Translations under genes and position numbers: made by a program
Notes under the pieces: model-generated
Database searches by the model: none
What the model was told of the DNA's origin: nothing
What the model saw: the letters and a program-made list of their open reading frames with translations, nothing else
From: CAYVUB01 sp964454675
GTDB lineage: Bacteria > Bacteroidota > Bacteroidia > Flavobacteriales > Flavobacteriaceae
Length of the DNA: 64,000 bases
Assembly (NCBI GenBank): GCA_964454675.1
Contig: CAYVUB010000006.1
Coordinates: 1 to 64,000 of the forward strand
Reading direction: 5' to 3'
Shown here: positions 27,111 to 36,398 of the stretch, piece by piece
How positions within the stretch are numbered: position 1 is the first letter of the stretch
Layout of the letters: every line of letters begins with the position of its first letter

Positions 27111-27917
27111 ATGAAAATTTTGAAAAAATTTCACGAACATTTTATTAATAAAAGTGACGTGAGTAAAACATTAATTTTTAACCCAAAAACCTTAATCACA
27201 GCATTAATTACATTGACAACCTATATGTCAATGGCACAAGACCAGATGCTTTACATTCATCAAGATTGGTTAAAACCTTCCAAAAGTGACGAATATAAAA
27301 ATCTAACCAAAACCTTGGTTGACGAGTTCAAAAAACATGAGTTTCCTTATTCAATAGGAACTGTTTATCTGTCTAACGGAAGTGTTATTTCTGCAACTCC
27401 TATCAAAAATTTTGCAGATTTAGACTTAAATCCTTACAAAGAAATCTCTGAAAAAATAGGTGCCGAAAAATGGAAAAAAATATTTGAAGCTTTTAATGGA
27501 TGTTATACCTCGCACAACAACTTTACAGTTAACTACATGAGTGATTTGAGTTATGCTCCAACTGGAGAATCAATGGAAGGCTACAACTATTATGAGTATC
27601 GTTTTTATTATATCGCTCCAGGTGAGAGCAAAAAAATGGAAGATTTGATAAAATCTGTAAAAGGCATTTCTGTTAATAAAAATGCCCCTTTAAATTTCAG
27701 TATATATCGTAGTGGGTTTGGATCTCAATCAGATTATTATGTCGCATTAATTTCTGCTAAAGATGAAGCACATCTTAAAGAACTTGCAGACTCAAATGCG
27801 AAAATCATTGGAGAAGAAGGTAAAAAGGCTATTCAAAATGTTTATAAATCAAGCATCAAATACGAACTTATATTAGGCTGGTATATGCCAGATTTAAGTT
27901 ATAATCCAAAACAGTAA
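27111..27917 (+). CDS. exported protein of unknown function
   Basis: The 268-residue protein has an unusually long basic lead before the hydrophobic segment (LITALITLTTYMSMAQ), after which cleavage is likely near residue 43. The mature part is alpha/beta with tandem related halves in which WKKIFEAFNGCY and a closing region of aromatic residues stand out; it may be a dimeric alpha-beta barrel-like or NTF2-like fold, but no family is recognised. It follows the LytTR operon after 146 bp and is closed by a hairpin. Confidence 0.6.
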   Translation: MKILKKFHEHFINKSDVSKTLIFNPKTLITALITLTTYMSMAQDQMLYIHQDWLKPSKSDEYKNLTKTLVDEFKKHEFPYSIGTVYLSNGSVISATPIKNFADLDLNPYKEISEKIGAEKWKKIFEAFNGCYTSHNNFTVNYMSDLSYAPTGESMEGYNYYEYRFYYIAPGESKKMEDLIKSVKGISVNKNAPLNFSIYRSGFGSQSDYYVALISAKDEAHLKELADSNAKIIGEEGKKAIQNVYKSSIKYELILGWYMPDLSYNPKQ

Positions 27918-27927
27918 GTATTCAAAT

Positions 27928-27958
27928 AACCTACAAGGTTTTCTGAATCTTGTAGGTT
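27928..27958 (+). terminator. hairpin after the exported protein
   Basis: Arms AACCTACAAG and CTTGTAGGTT are perfectly complementary with an 11-base loop; the T-run is poor, so it may be a partial terminator. Confidence 0.5.
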
Positions 27959-27974
27959 TATAACTATGATTATT

Positions 27975-28379
27975 ATGAAAACCAACTTTGTTCAAATCAT
28001 ATGTATGATGCTTTTTGTAATTAGCATTCAAGCTCAAAACAATAAAAATCATATTGTTGTAAAACAACTCTATGATGCCTTTGAAAGTAATGCATCAACT
28101 AAACAGCTTGAAGAATTAGCACCAAAAATACAATGGTACAATCAAAAAGCATCAGAAACTATTGAAAGCAGATATGAAATTACCTTGATAAACATTATTC
28201 AAAACGAATGGCAACAAGTAGAGTTTGACCATCTTGATTTCATTGAAATAGATGAAAACAATGTGATGGTAAAAGGAACAATTACTGGACGGCGCGCCGA
28301 AGAATGTGAAGTCGTCACTACCCAATTTCAACATATATGGTCGTTGAAAGATGGTAAAATCATCAAATTTATTGAATAA
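27975..28379 (+). CDS. secreted NTF2/SnoaL-like protein
   Basis: The start MKTNFVQIICMM at 27975 is preferred over ATG 27966 because it opens a clean signal peptide ending IQAQ. The mature 115 residues show the cone-like alpha+beta fold pattern of SnoaL proteins: a helix VKQLYDAFESN, then strands ending VTTQFQHIWSLKDGKIIKFIE. Family members range from cyclases to binding proteins; no catalytic site is evident. Confidence 0.7.
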   Translation: MKTNFVQIICMMLFVISIQAQNNKNHIVVKQLYDAFESNASTKQLEELAPKIQWYNQKASETIESRYEITLINIIQNEWQQVEFDHLDFIEIDENNVMVKGTITGRRAEECEVVTTQFQHIWSLKDGKIIKFIE

Positions 28380-28397
28380 CCAATTAAATCAAATAGT

Positions 28398-28910
28398 ATG
28401 AAAAAATTAATTCTATTAACACTTACAATCGTGTTATTTACAGCGTGCAATCAAGAAAAACGCTACACACAACAATCGCCAGAAATCGACACCTACAAAA
28501 AGGCAATGAATGATTACAAAACCTTGAACTGGGAAAATTTCACAACACATTATGCGGATACTGCAAAAATAGCTAATAATGTTGTTGAAGAAAAAGCGCT
28601 TACCGTTTCTCAATTTTTAGAAAAAAACAAAGAAGATGCCGCTATGTTTTCTTGGGTTGTTGAAAAAGAGGAATATGAAATGGTAGTGACCGACAAAGGT
28701 GAAACCTGGGTCAATTTCTGGGGCTTGTGGAAAGGCACAATGAAATCTACAAATAAAGTTTATCACATTCCATTTCACAACACGGTTCGTTTTATCGATG
28801 GAAAAATTGTAGAAGAACATGGCTTTTGGGATAACTCTGAAATTGTAACAGATTTACTCATACAGGAACGTGAAGCGGTTGCAACTGCTAACGATTCAAT
28901 TGTAGAATAG
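28398..28910 (+). CDS. NTF2-like lipoprotein
   Basis: The 170-residue protein has a lipobox ending TAC (about residue 16), then a helical region (YKKAMNDYKTLNWENFTTHYAD) and strands ending FHNTVRFIDGKIVEEHGFWD, the SnoaL/NTF2 pattern. It is 18 bp after another NTF2-like gene on the same strand and probably in one operon with it. Function unknown. Confidence 0.7.
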   Translation: MKKLILLTLTIVLFTACNQEKRYTQQSPEIDTYKKAMNDYKTLNWENFTTHYADTAKIANNVVEEKALTVSQFLEKNKEDAAMFSWVVEKEEYEMVVTDKGETWVNFWGLWKGTMKSTNKVYHIPFHNTVRFIDGKIVEEHGFWDNSEIVTDLLIQEREAVATANDSIVE

Positions 28911-29082
28911 TTAAAACAACAAGCAGAAAATTTGTGGAGACAAACTTGGCAATGGTCAACAATCGATTTTATGGTTCGTGCTAAATAAATCAACCAACGA
29001 CTGTTGCCTGCTGCTTGTATTAGAAGTGAAATTTAAATAATCAAGATTCCCTTTTTCAAGGGAATGAAAAAATATTTTTTCA

Positions 29083-30015
29083 ATGAAAAAAGTAGGCATC
29101 ATAGGTGGTTCAGGCTTCATAGGAAGTTACATCACCAAGCAATTTCTAGAAAACGGTTATGAGGTGAAAGTTTCTGCAACCGACATTTCCCGCGAAGATA
29201 AATACGAGCATTTAATGGCTCTTAAAAATTCCGAAAATTTATATATCACTGAACTTAATGTCGAAAACAAAGCAGCTTTGGCAAGTTTTGTGAATGATTG
29301 TGACATTGTGATCCATAGTGGCACACCATTTCAATTGAGTGTGGACGATGTTCAAAAAGACCTCTTCATCCCTACTATAAAAGGAACAGAGAATTTTTTG
29401 GAAGTCATCAACCATACACCAAGCATTAAAAAAGTGGTTTTAATAGCTTCCGTTGCCGCTTGGAATACAGATTTTCCAATGCCTGCTGGCGGAAAAAGCT
29501 TTACGGATACGTTTGATGAGAAAGATAACAGATTCACAAGTGAGAAAAGTCACCCGTACTGTCAAGCCAAATTTATAGCCAATCAGGTTGTGGAAGAATT
29601 CATAAAAAACAACCCTAAAACATCTTTTGAAATTAGTACCGTATCACCAGTATCGGTAATGGGAAAATCGCTCTCAAAAAGAGAAGATTCCACCTCAACT
29701 GGCTTGCAATTCTTAATCAAAAACAATATTGCGCCAGACGATTTTATACAAGCTATTTTCGATAATGACGTGCCATTCGCCATTGTGGATGTGGCCGATG
29801 TTGCAAATGCCACTTACAAAGCCGCAACAACCAAAGGCTTACATGGCAAGGATTATCTTCTTACCAGCGAAACCTATAAAGTGTCGGACATTCGTGCCAT
29901 GCTTAATCATAACGAACCAAAAGAAAATGCGCAAATCGTGTATAAAAACAATCTAGCTAAAACCGATTTAGGTGTTCAGTTTAGACCTGTGAAAGAAACT
30001 TTGAATAATTACTAA
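29083..30015 (+). CDS. NAD(P)-dependent epimerase/dehydratase (extended SDR)
   Basis: The 310-residue protein has the Rossmann motif GIIGGSGFIGSYI at the N-terminus, the strand KKVVLIASVAAWN, and the active-site pair YCQAK (YxxxK). It resembles dihydroflavonol-4-reductase-like SDRs. It lies among secreted SnoaL-like proteins; the downstream one follows after 10 bp, so they may share a pathway on an unknown small molecule. Confidence 0.85.
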   Translation: MKKVGIIGGSGFIGSYITKQFLENGYEVKVSATDISREDKYEHLMALKNSENLYITELNVENKAALASFVNDCDIVIHSGTPFQLSVDDVQKDLFIPTIKGTENFLEVINHTPSIKKVVLIASVAAWNTDFPMPAGGKSFTDTFDEKDNRFTSEKSHPYCQAKFIANQVVEEFIKNNPKTSFEISTVSPVSVMGKSLSKREDSTSTGLQFLIKNNIAPDDFIQAIFDNDVPFAIVDVADVANATYKAATTKGLHGKDYLLTSETYKVSDIRAMLNHNEPKENAQIVYKNNLAKTDLGVQFRPVKETLNNY

Positions 30016-30025
30016 AAAATATAAA

Positions 30026-30898
30026 ATGAAAAACTTAACATTAATAATCGCCATCGCTTTATTAAGCCTAACAACATTCGCACAAAAAAGCGCTATCGAA
30101 AAAGACATTAAAATGTACACCCAAGTTTGGGACGACGTCATCAACAAAGGTGATATTAACCAAATAAACGCTACCCATTTTGATGAAAATGTTACTGGCG
30201 TTACAAGTCCTGAAAATATGGTTGGCATCGAAGCCTTCAAAGCCTATTATCAAAATTTCCTCACCGGATTTTCTGAAAGAAATTTTGAAATCATCAACAT
30301 ATTTGGACAAAACGATAATATCGTAAAACATTGGCGATTTAAAGGCAATCATACTGGCAATTTCTTTGGGATTCCTACCACTGGGAAATCTATTAATATC
30401 GAAGGTGTGACATTGGTAAAAATGAAAAATGGAAAGATTTTGCAAGAGCAAGATTTTATGGACAACACCTTATTTATGCAACAATTGGGATTGGTTTCAG
30501 ACCCAAATAATGTTAATGTAATTGATGCTATGTACAAAGCGTTTGCAATTGGCGATATACCAGCAGTTTTGGGCAGTCTTGATGCAAAAATTGAATGGAA
30601 CGAAGCTGAAGGAAACAAATTAGCCGATGGCAATCCCTACATTGGTCCAGAAGCTGTATTGAATGGCGTTTTTGCACGTCTCGGTGCTGACCACGAGTAT
30701 TTCAAATTACAAAATATTGTCCTTCACGAAATGAGCAACAACCAAGTTTTGGCAACCTTACGTTACGATGCCAAATATAAAGATGGTAAAAGCTACAATG
30801 CTCAGGCATTACACTTATGGACTTTGAAAGATGGAAAAGCCGTTGCATTTCAACAATATGTTGATACCAAAAAATTGAATGATGCTTTAAAAAACTAA
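30026..30898 (+). CDS. secreted protein with two SnoaL-like domains
   Basis: The 290-residue protein has a signal peptide ending TTFAQ. Residues 25-150 (ester-cyclase-like SnoaL: VWDDVINKGDINQINATHFDEN; GKSINIEGVTLVKMKNGKI) and 160-290 (VIDAMYKAFAIGDIPAVLGSLDAKIEWNEAEG; HLWTLKDGKAVAFQQY) are two NTF2-fold units in tandem. Co-directional with the epimerase 10 bp upstream. Confidence 0.8.
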   Translation: MKNLTLIIAIALLSLTTFAQKSAIEKDIKMYTQVWDDVINKGDINQINATHFDENVTGVTSPENMVGIEAFKAYYQNFLTGFSERNFEIINIFGQNDNIVKHWRFKGNHTGNFFGIPTTGKSINIEGVTLVKMKNGKILQEQDFMDNTLFMQQLGLVSDPNNVNVIDAMYKAFAIGDIPAVLGSLDAKIEWNEAEGNKLADGNPYIGPEAVLNGVFARLGADHEYFKLQNIVLHEMSNNQVLATLRYDAKYKDGKSYNAQALHLWTLKDGKAVAFQQYVDTKKLNDALKN

Positions 30899-30909
30899 AA
30901 ATTATTTTT

Positions 30910-31098
30910 TATGGTTTCGGATTTTCGATGTTTGGAAGATTGCAACGCTTTGAATTGTATTACATTGTTGGTGGTATTTGGATATTCCAATTGATTGTGA
31001 GTCCTATTTGGCTCAAATATTTTCAATATGGTCCGATGGAATGGCTATGGCGTTCATTGACGTATCAAAAGAGACAAGTGTTTAGAATTTTAAAATAA
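30910..31098 (+). pseudogene. DUF418 membrane protein remnant (C-terminal end only)
   Basis: In the frame ending at TAA 31098 the translation FGRLQRFELYYIVGGIWIF then SPIWLKYFQYGPMEWLWRSLTY matches the highly conserved last 60 residues of DUF418 inner-membrane proteins, which normally follow several helices. The rest of the gene is absent: upstream lies the stop of the SnoaL gene. No good start precedes it, so it is a leftover of a deletion or recombination. Confidence 0.75.
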
Positions 31099-31170
31099 AT
31101 GAACCACTTTTCAAAACTTGACAAACTTTTCAATAATTTAACAGCGCCTAACCATATAAATGTCAATTAA

Positions 31171-32901
31171 ATGAAACTAATTTTGACCATTTGCTTTGCT
31201 ATTGCGTGTTCATTAACATTATTCGCACAAACATTTATTACGAATGTCTCCATTTTAGATGTTGAAAATCAAAAGTTGATTCCTAATCAAACGGTAACAA
31301 TTACCAATGATTTAATTAGCAACATTCAATCCAGTAAAAAAGTAAAAACTCCAGAAAAAGCTACGGTTATTGATGGTACAGGAAAATTTCTTATTCCAGG
31401 ATTGACCGATGCGCATATTCATTTCTTCCAAAGTGGCGGATTGTACACACGACCTGATGCCATCGATTTAAGGAAATATAAACCTTATGACGAAGAAATT
31501 CAGTTTTCAAAAGATGATATGGAGCAAAAACTGTTGCGTTACTTAAAGCAAGGCATAACGACGGTGATGGATGTTGGGGCAAATTTTCATTTTTTGAAGC
31601 AACGTGAAGATTTCAGAAACAATGATTCTGTGCCATCCATTTATATCACGGGACCTTTATTGACAACGTACGAGCCAAAAGTGTATGAACCTCTTGGCGA
31701 TGAGAAACCATTTATTTTGACAAAAACAATTGAAGATGGCATTAAAGGTGTGCAGCAACAACTGCCTTACAAACCAGATTTTATTAAGATTTGGTACATC
31801 GCTGGAGCCGATGGTTTAGACATTGAAGCCAGCGCCCGAAAAAATCTACCGATTGTAAAAGCCATTATTGATGAAGCACACAAAAATAATCTTAAAGTTG
31901 CCGTTCATGCCACGGAACGCATTACAGCACAATTGGCTGTGGAAAACGGTGCCGATTTTTTGGTACATTTTATTGATAATGAAATTTTAAAAGATGATTT
32001 TATACAGCTATTAAAGAAAAAGAAAACCATCATCATTCCTACTCTAATTGTGCCTTCTGGTTATAATAAAACCTTTGATCAAACTTTAAACTTTAGCGAT
32101 CATGAACTCAGATATGCCGACCCATATCAATTAGGTTCGTTATTAGACTTGAAGCGCTTGCCGGACACTACGCTTGTAAACAATTATAAAAACGGAACTC
32201 TGGCACAACATGACAGAATCAAAAAGACAGATTCTATTGCAATGTTAAACATCAAAATATTATCTGATGCCGGTGTGCTTCTGGCAACCGGAACCGATGC
32301 CGGAAACATAGGTACAATGCATGCTTCTTCCTATTTACCTGAATTAAAAGCCATGCAACAAAGTGGAATGGGCACGTGGCAAATACTCACTGCTTCCACG
32401 CTTAATCCTGCCAAGATTTTGAATAAAGAAAATGAATTTGGTACGGTAAGTACCGGTAAAAAAGCAAATTTGGTTTTGTTGGATGCCAATCCCATTGAAA
32501 ACATTGAGCATATAACCAACATACATCGTGTCATCAACAATGGTATTGTTTTCAATCCCGACGAAATTCTGAAAGATACACCTGAAAATTTAGTACAACG
32601 GCAATTGAACGCTTATAATTTGAGAAACATCGATGCCTTTTTGGAACCTTATGCTGACGATGTAGAGATTTACTTCTTTCCTGATAAACTTGAAAGTAAA
32701 GGAAAAGAAAACATGAGAACAGGTTATGCCCAAATGTTCAGGAGCACACCCAACTTACACTGCGAACTGGTCAACCGTATTGTTAAAGGCAATACCGTTA
32801 TTGATTATGAGCGTGTTCAATTTGGTAATCAAATAATGGAAGCCATCGCCATTTATCACATAGAAGAAGGAAAAATCAAGAAAGTGTATTTTATAGACTG
32901 A
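31171..32901 (+). CDS. secreted amidohydrolase with C-terminal SnoaL-like domain
   Basis: The 576-residue protein has a signal peptide ending LFAQ. Its amidohydrolase domain (residues 25-450) shows metal-ligand motifs DAHIHF, a likely bridging Lys in FIKIW, HATERITA, VHFIDNE and TGTDAGN, as in imidazolonepropionase-like enzymes. Residues 470-576 (VQRQLNAYNLRNIDAFLEPYADDVEIYF) form a fused NTF2/SnoaL unit. The substrate is unknown. It closes the run of NTF2-fold genes. Confidence 0.85.
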   Translation: MKLILTICFAIACSLTLFAQTFITNVSILDVENQKLIPNQTVTITNDLISNIQSSKKVKTPEKATVIDGTGKFLIPGLTDAHIHFFQSGGLYTRPDAIDLRKYKPYDEEIQFSKDDMEQKLLRYLKQGITTVMDVGANFHFLKQREDFRNNDSVPSIYITGPLLTTYEPKVYEPLGDEKPFILTKTIEDGIKGVQQQLPYKPDFIKIWYIAGADGLDIEASARKNLPIVKAIIDEAHKNNLKVAVHATERITAQLAVENGADFLVHFIDNEILKDDFIQLLKKKKTIIIPTLIVPSGYNKTFDQTLNFSDHELRYADPYQLGSLLDLKRLPDTTLVNNYKNGTLAQHDRIKKTDSIAMLNIKILSDAGVLLATGTDAGNIGTMHASSYLPELKAMQQSGMGTWQILTASTLNPAKILNKENEFGTVSTGKKANLVLLDANPIENIEHITNIHRVINNGIVFNPDEILKDTPENLVQRQLNAYNLRNIDAFLEPYADDVEIYFFPDKLESKGKENMRTGYAQMFRSTPNLHCELVNRIVKGNTVIDYERVQFGNQIMEAIAIYHIEEGKIKKVYFID

Positions 32902-33052
32902 GATAAATTAAATAGGCCCTAACATATTATTTTTTATATTTTTGGTTTATTCAGAATAAAAAGTAATTTAAACCCTTAAATAAACAATCTTTTATTCATC
33001 AATAAAAGCAAAACAAAATTAAGATAAACCTAACAACTCAAACTATAAAACT

Positions 33053-34357
33053 ATGGAAGATATTTCAACCAAAGAAAACCTGAAACGCGAAATTGGCACC
33101 ATTGCATTGGCGCTGGCAATTATTAATGTTGTTGTAGGTTCGGGAATTTTTGTGATTCCCGCCATTATTGCCGAAGGTCTTGGTGCAGCTGCGATTCTCG
33201 CCTATTTGGTTTGCGGCCTGCTTCTTTTTCTTATTGGTTTATGTTTTGCCGAACTGGGCAGCAAAACAGCTGCAAGCGGCGGCGCATATACCTACATTGA
33301 AAGAGCTTTTGGTCCTTATGCCGGTTTTATTGCCAATAATATCTTTTGGCTTGGAGGCTGTGTTATGGCAGATGCCGCCATATCTAACGCATTGGTAAAT
33401 ACATTAAAATATTTCTTTCCTGTTTTGGGTGAAGAAACCGTAAGAATCTTATTTCTTTTTGTCGTTTTCAGTATTCTTATGTTACTTAATATACGCAGTG
33501 TAAAAAACGGCGTGCGTTTTATAGAGTTTACAGCTCTCGGTAAATTACTTCCTCTTGTTTTGCTGGTCATTGCTTCAATTGCTTTTGTTGAGCCCGAAAA
33601 TTTAAAATGGGTCATAACACCTACAATAGAAGGTGTTGGCACGGCATCTTTGCTGTTATTCTTTGCGTTTATAGGTATGGAAGTGCCACTAAGCAGCGGC
33701 GGCGAAATAAAAAACCCGAAACGTACCGTACCAATGGGTATTTTCTTGGGCGTATCGGCAATATTGCTGTTGTATATATCCATACAATTGGTTACCCAAG
33801 GTATTCTGGGTGATGATATGGCTGCCCATAAAGATGCCCCGCTGGCGGCAGTGGCAAACACTGTTTTTGGCACATCGGGTTCTGTTTTTATCATTGCTGT
33901 TACAGCATTGTCGATGTTGGGAGCCTTAGCCGGACAGATATTATCAAATCCGCGAATTTTGTTTGCCGGTGCACGCGACAGATTAATGCCAAAACCATTG
34001 GCAAAAGTGCATTCTAAATTCTTTACGCCACACATAGCCATTGCCGTTTATTCCGGGCTTGGTTTTATCTTTGCCGTTACCGGCGGCTTCAAGCAGCTGG
34101 CAACCATTTCCAGTGCGGCGATATTAATCATTTATCTTGGAGTAGCGCTGGCAAGTATCAAACTTAGAACCAAACAAACCGATAGTGACGAAAAAACATT
34201 CCGCATGCCGGGTGGTTTTATCATCCCAGTCCTCACAGCAATAGGGATTATATGGTTGCTTTCAAACCTTACACAACCGGAACTTGTGGGTATCGTTATT
34301 TTTACTTTGATATTTTCTGTTATTTATGTGGTTATGAAACTGATGAAGAAACGGTAG
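33053..34357 (+). CDS. APC family amino acid permease
   Basis: The 434-residue protein has twelve membrane helices. The opening LAIINVVVGSGIFVIPAI is the unwound helix-1 substrate site of APC transporters. GGAYTYIERAFGPYAGF and FFAFIGMEVPLSSGGEIKNPKRTVP are further family hallmarks. It probably exchanges or imports amino acids; the specificity is not readable. Confidence 0.9.
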   Translation: MEDISTKENLKREIGTIALALAIINVVVGSGIFVIPAIIAEGLGAAAILAYLVCGLLLFLIGLCFAELGSKTAASGGAYTYIERAFGPYAGFIANNIFWLGGCVMADAAISNALVNTLKYFFPVLGEETVRILFLFVVFSILMLLNIRSVKNGVRFIEFTALGKLLPLVLLVIASIAFVEPENLKWVITPTIEGVGTASLLLFFAFIGMEVPLSSGGEIKNPKRTVPMGIFLGVSAILLLYISIQLVTQGILGDDMAAHKDAPLAAVANTVFGTSGSVFIIAVTALSMLGALAGQILSNPRILFAGARDRLMPKPLAKVHSKFFTPHIAIAVYSGLGFIFAVTGGFKQLATISSAAILIIYLGVALASIKLRTKQTDSDEKTFRMPGGFIIPVLTAIGIIWLLSNLTQPELVGIVIFTLIFSVIYVVMKLMKKR

Positions 34358-34394
34358 TAATTTTAAGCCAACATAATCAAAAACACAAACAACC

Positions 34395-34784
34395 ATGTTT
34401 ACCGTAGAACAAATAAAACAAGCACATGGCAAAGTAAAATCGGGGGCAGATTTTCCTGCTTACATTCAGGATTTGAAAAAATTGGGCGTAACCTACTACG
34501 AAACGTTTGTAGCAGACGGCCATACTGATTATTACGGAACAAATGATTACAAAACCTCAACACCGGCAAACTACGAAATTTTAAAAGTTGGCCAAACTTC
34601 AAACACAGAACAATTTAAATCCGATTTAAAAGCGCATCAGCAAGGAAAAACAGATTACCTGACTTTTTGTAATGATTCTGCAAAGTCGGGTGTTGAAAAA
34701 TGGGTTGTTTCTATAAGCGGAATGACTTGTACATACTTCAACAAAACAGGAACTGAAATTCTGACAGAAAAAATTCCGGGATAA
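34395..34784 (+). CDS. DUF1398 family protein (YbcV-like)
   Basis: The 129-residue cytosolic protein opens MFTVEQIKQAHGKVKSGADFPAYI and holds the family pattern LGVTYYETFVADGHTDYYG and VEKWVVSISGMTCTYFN. It is a small conserved family of unknown function. It follows the permease by 37 bp and may be co-transcribed. Confidence 0.85.
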   Translation: MFTVEQIKQAHGKVKSGADFPAYIQDLKKLGVTYYETFVADGHTDYYGTNDYKTSTPANYEILKVGQTSNTEQFKSDLKAHQQGKTDYLTFCNDSAKSGVEKWVVSISGMTCTYFNKTGTEILTEKIPG

Positions 34785-34801
34785 TATAATAAACGGCTGT
34801 T

Positions 34802-36205
34802 TTAATCCTTCAGCTTCTGCGAAGCATTTATAGGCGCAATACCATATTTATCAATCAAATATACCAATGCCGTCATGGTAGCGGCACCAAGCTCCAGCTC
34901 ACGTTTGTTAACATGCTCAAACGTATCGCTTGCCGCATGATGATGGTCAAAATACCGTTGCGAATCGGGGCGCAAACCGGCAACCACATTCGTTTTGGTT
35001 TTAAGTGGTGCAACATCGGCACCGCTGCCGCCTTTTTCAAAATAGTGAATTAAATAAGGTTTAAACAATGACTGCCAGCCTGCTATTTTATCAAAAACAG
35101 CATCGTCACAGTCAAATTGAAATCCGCGAGGTGTAAATCCGCCGGCATCACTTTCCAAAGAAAAAATATGGTTTTCACCTTTTCGTTTTGCTTCTTCGGC
35201 ATATTTGGAAGCACCACGCAAACCGTTTTCTTCATTCATAAACAACACCACACGAATACTGCGTTTTGGCTTGATACCGCTTTCTTTAAGCAATCGCAAT
35301 ACATCCATAGATTGTACAACACCTGCGCCGTCATCGTGCGAGCCATCGCCCAAATCCCACGAATCGAGATGACCGCCAACCAATATGTACTCATTAGGAA
35401 ATTCACTTCCGGTAATTTGCCCGATAACGTTGTATGATTGTACATCGGGTAGTTGCTTGCAGTTCTGTTTAAAGAAAAATTTAAGGTCTTTGTCAAGTGA
35501 CAGCAAGCTGCTCAATAAATTGGCATCTTTGGTACTTATAGCCGCCGAAGGAATACGCTGCGATACGGGCAAATCTCCATAGGTCATAGCTCCGGTATGC
35601 GGAAAATCGTCCAGACGCAAGCTAAGCGAACGCACGATAACGCCTGCCGCTCCAAGTTTTCCGGCTTCATACGCTCCGGAATAACGCTGGTCTGCACAAC
35701 CGCCGTAAGCTTCAAACGTTTCAATTAAATCCGGGCGCATCGGGCGATTGAAAAATACGATTTTACCTTCAACCTTACTTCTGCCTAATGCTTTTAATTC
35801 GTCAATACCTTTTACTTCAACAACCTGTGCTTTTAAGCCTCCAACCGGTGTTTCTACCGAGCCGCCAAGTGCGCAAATATTGACTTGCGTGGTTTTTCCC
35901 GATGCTGTTTCAATATAGGCAAACTCAGGTAAGCCTCTTACCCATCGCGGCACCATTACAGGCTGCAACCAGACTTTGTCAAGCCCCAATTTTTCCAATT
36001 CTTCTTTGGTATATTCCACCGCCCGTTCGGCACCTAAAGACCCTGAAAGCCGTGAACCGATAGTGTTGGATAAATGGCTTAACCATTCATAACTCTTACC
36101 ATTGGTCAACGATTGTGTATAAATGGTTTTGAGTGTGGCGGCATCATCCTGAGCGGCAACAGTAAAGCTAAATAGTAAAAAAAGAATGGATAGCAATCGT
36201 TTCAT
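34802..36205 (-). CDS. secreted M28-family metallopeptidase (carboxypeptidase Q-like)
   Basis: The 467-residue protein has a signal peptide ending VAAQ and a PA-domain-like insertion in its first half. The zinc site motifs are GGHLDSWDLGDGSHDDGAG (His and Asp), FMNEENGLRGA (catalytic Glu pair), LESDAGG and FDHHHAASDT. Typical of periplasmic or exported aminopeptidases/carboxypeptidases of Bacteroidetes. Monocistronic. Confidence 0.9.
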   Translation of the reverse strand: MKRLLSILFLLFSFTVAAQDDAATLKTIYTQSLTNGKSYEWLSHLSNTIGSRLSGSLGAERAVEYTKEELEKLGLDKVWLQPVMVPRWVRGLPEFAYIETASGKTTQVNICALGGSVETPVGGLKAQVVEVKGIDELKALGRSKVEGKIVFFNRPMRPDLIETFEAYGGCADQRYSGAYEAGKLGAAGVIVRSLSLRLDDFPHTGAMTYGDLPVSQRIPSAAISTKDANLLSSLLSLDKDLKFFFKQNCKQLPDVQSYNVIGQITGSEFPNEYILVGGHLDSWDLGDGSHDDGAGVVQSMDVLRLLKESGIKPKRSIRVVLFMNEENGLRGASKYAEEAKRKGENHIFSLESDAGGFTPRGFQFDCDDAVFDKIAGWQSLFKPYLIHYFEKGGSGADVAPLKTKTNVVAGLRPDSQRYFDHHHAASDTFEHVNKRELELGAATMTALVYLIDKYGIAPINASQKLKD

Positions 36206-36251
36206 GGAATATTTGGTATTGAAAGACTAAAGATACAATTATGTGTTTAAA

Positions 36252-36398
36252 TAAAAAAAGCTGTCTCAAAAACGTTAGCACTTGTCATCCTGAATTTATT
36301 TTCAGAATATTATAATAATGTTTATCAATGATTTATGAGAAGTTAAAACAAGTTCAACTTGACAAAAGCGAGGGTTGTGAGACAACCTCAGACAGTTT
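36252..36398. repeat. palindromic interspersed element downstream of ppk2
   Basis: It starts with AAAAAAAGCTGTCTCAAAA and ends CAGACAGTTT, echoing the element at 14249-14384. Inside, GGTTGTGAGACAACC (36373-36387) is a short perfect hairpin. It occupies the gap between the M28 peptidase and the ppk2 gene, reaching the ppk2 stop, and may terminate ppk2 transcripts. Confidence 0.45.

Noticed and set aside
33316..34041. A 241-codon frame antisense to the amino acid permease
   Set aside because: No start context and composition is the mirror of a membrane protein gene; the sense frame is a clear APC permease.
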